Shown here: in pieces, positions 63,567 through 64,000 of the stretch
Numbering within the stretch: position 1 is the first letter of the stretch
Layout of the letters: each line of letters opens with the position of its first letter
The notes under the pieces: model-generated
What the model was told of the DNA's origin: nothing
The model's database searches: none
Seen by the model: the letters and a program-made list of their open reading frames with translations, nothing else
Program-made: the position numbers and the translations under genes
Source: Pararoseomonas baculiformis
Lineage (GTDB): Bacteria; Pseudomonadota; Alphaproteobacteria; Acetobacterales; Acetobacteraceae
Direction of reading: 5' to 3'
Length of the DNA stretch: 64,000 bases
NCBI RefSeq assembly: GCF_017813395.1
Contig: NZ_JAGIZB010000002.1
Location: 186,001 to 250,000, forward strand

Positions 63567-64000
63567 ATGATCAGGCCGTCGCTGGAGGACCTTGAGCTTC
63601 TTGCCGCGGTGGTGCGCCATGGCAGCTTCCGCCGGGCTGCGCAGGCGGCTGGGCTGTCTCCGTCCAGCGCCACGGAGCGGATCCGGGCGCTGGAGGACCG
63701 CGTTGGCGTGCGCCTGCTGAACCGCACCACGCGCAGCGTGGCGCCGACCGAGGCTGGCGCGGCGCTTCTGGGCCGGCTGGCGCCCGCGCTGGACGAGATC
63801 ACGGCGGCGCTGGCGGCGGCGGGCCAGGCCGGAGCGGGGGTTTCGGGCACGCTGCGCCTCAATGCGCCGCCGCCCGTCACACAGCTGGTCCTGGCGCCCT
63901 TGCTGCCGCGCTTCCTGGCGCGCCATCCGCGCGTGGTGGTGGATGTCACCTCCGAGAGCGGCTTCGTGGACATCGTGCGCGGAGGCTTCGATGCCGGCGT
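63567..64000 (+). CDS. LysR family transcriptional regulator, 3' end cut by the window
   Basis: The first 144 codons of a LysR-type regulator. The HTH covers about residues 1-60 (PSLEDLELLAAVVRHGSFRRAAQAAGLSPSSATERIRALEDRVGVRLLNRTTRSVAPTEAG in pieces: LEDLELLAAVV, FRRAAQAAGLSPSSATERI). The effector-binding domain begins at about residue 92 with TLRLNAPPPVTQLVLAPLLPRFL. Divergent from the aldo/keto reductase gene, so it may control it. The stop lies beyond base 64000. Confidence 0.92.
   Translation, partial: MIRPSLEDLELLAAVVRHGSFRRAAQAAGLSPSSATERIRALEDRVGVRLLNRTTRSVAPTEAGAALLGRLAPALDEITAALAAAGQAGAGVSGTLRLNAPPPVTQLVLAPLLPRFLARHPRVVVDVTSESGFVDIVRGGFDAG

Overview
The window is very GC-rich and densely coded, with GTG and TTG starts, many 1-8 base overlaps between consecutive genes, and many periplasmic binding proteins. 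TctC/Bug, TAXI-TRAP, GapR (DUF2312), TrcR (DUF1013), DUF1192, COQ9 and a three-part Pnt transhydrogenase together indicate an alphaproteobacterium. The style best fits Acetobacteraceae (Roseomonas-like). That is inferred from gene content; there is no rRNA or tRNA in the window to check it. It looks like ordinary chromosome: I found no integrase, transposase, phage gene or CRISPR array.

Layout. 1-6.5 kb: end of a tartrate dehydrogenase gene with a TctC binding protein, a TPP enzyme, a GFA protein, DUF1244, an EI24 membrane protein and the nucleoid protein GapR. 6.5-13.5 kb: an amino-acid-type ABC binding protein with an acyl-CoA ligase, an M3 peptidase coupled to an ABC1 kinase-like protein, and DUF3891. 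13.7-22 kb: pntAA-pntAB-pntB, ChaC, a family-5 binding protein, rpsU, def-COQ9, and small secreted proteins. 22-29 kb: OmpA, a DUF465-purE-purK operon, TrcR, DUF1192, hsp20, rpmE, YkvA and an SDR. 29-33 kb: pyridoxal kinase and a TAXI-TRAP transporter. 33-38 kb: a lipid-linked glycosylation group (GT2, SMR-type flippase, methyltransferase and a divergent multi-pass membrane protein). 38-43 kb: a CPA1 antiporter and a tightly overlapped MaoC-DMT-DMT-MBL unit. 43.3-45.5 kb: a copper-type patch with a CueR-like operator, a His/Cys-rich secreted protein, DUF305 and a copD remnant. 45.5-54 kb: an MpaB-family protein, a NUDIX hydrolase, and a complete suf operon (Rrf2 regulator, sufB, C, D, S, U, T, A). 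54-64 kb: MBL hydrolase, RNA methyltransferase, glutaryl-CoA dehydrogenase, DEAD-box helicase, alpha/beta hydrolase, topoisomerase IB, aldo/keto reductase and a LysR gene cut by the right edge.

The most interesting signals are regulatory. A heat-shock-type promoter lies inside the rpmE terminator and is followed by a ROSE-like RNA thermometer at the hsp20 ribosome binding site. A 25-base dyad resembling an IscR type 1 site precedes the suf operon. A CueR/HmrR-like dyad precedes the copper patch. The window is otherwise mainly housekeeping; I did not see a convincing wholly new system.
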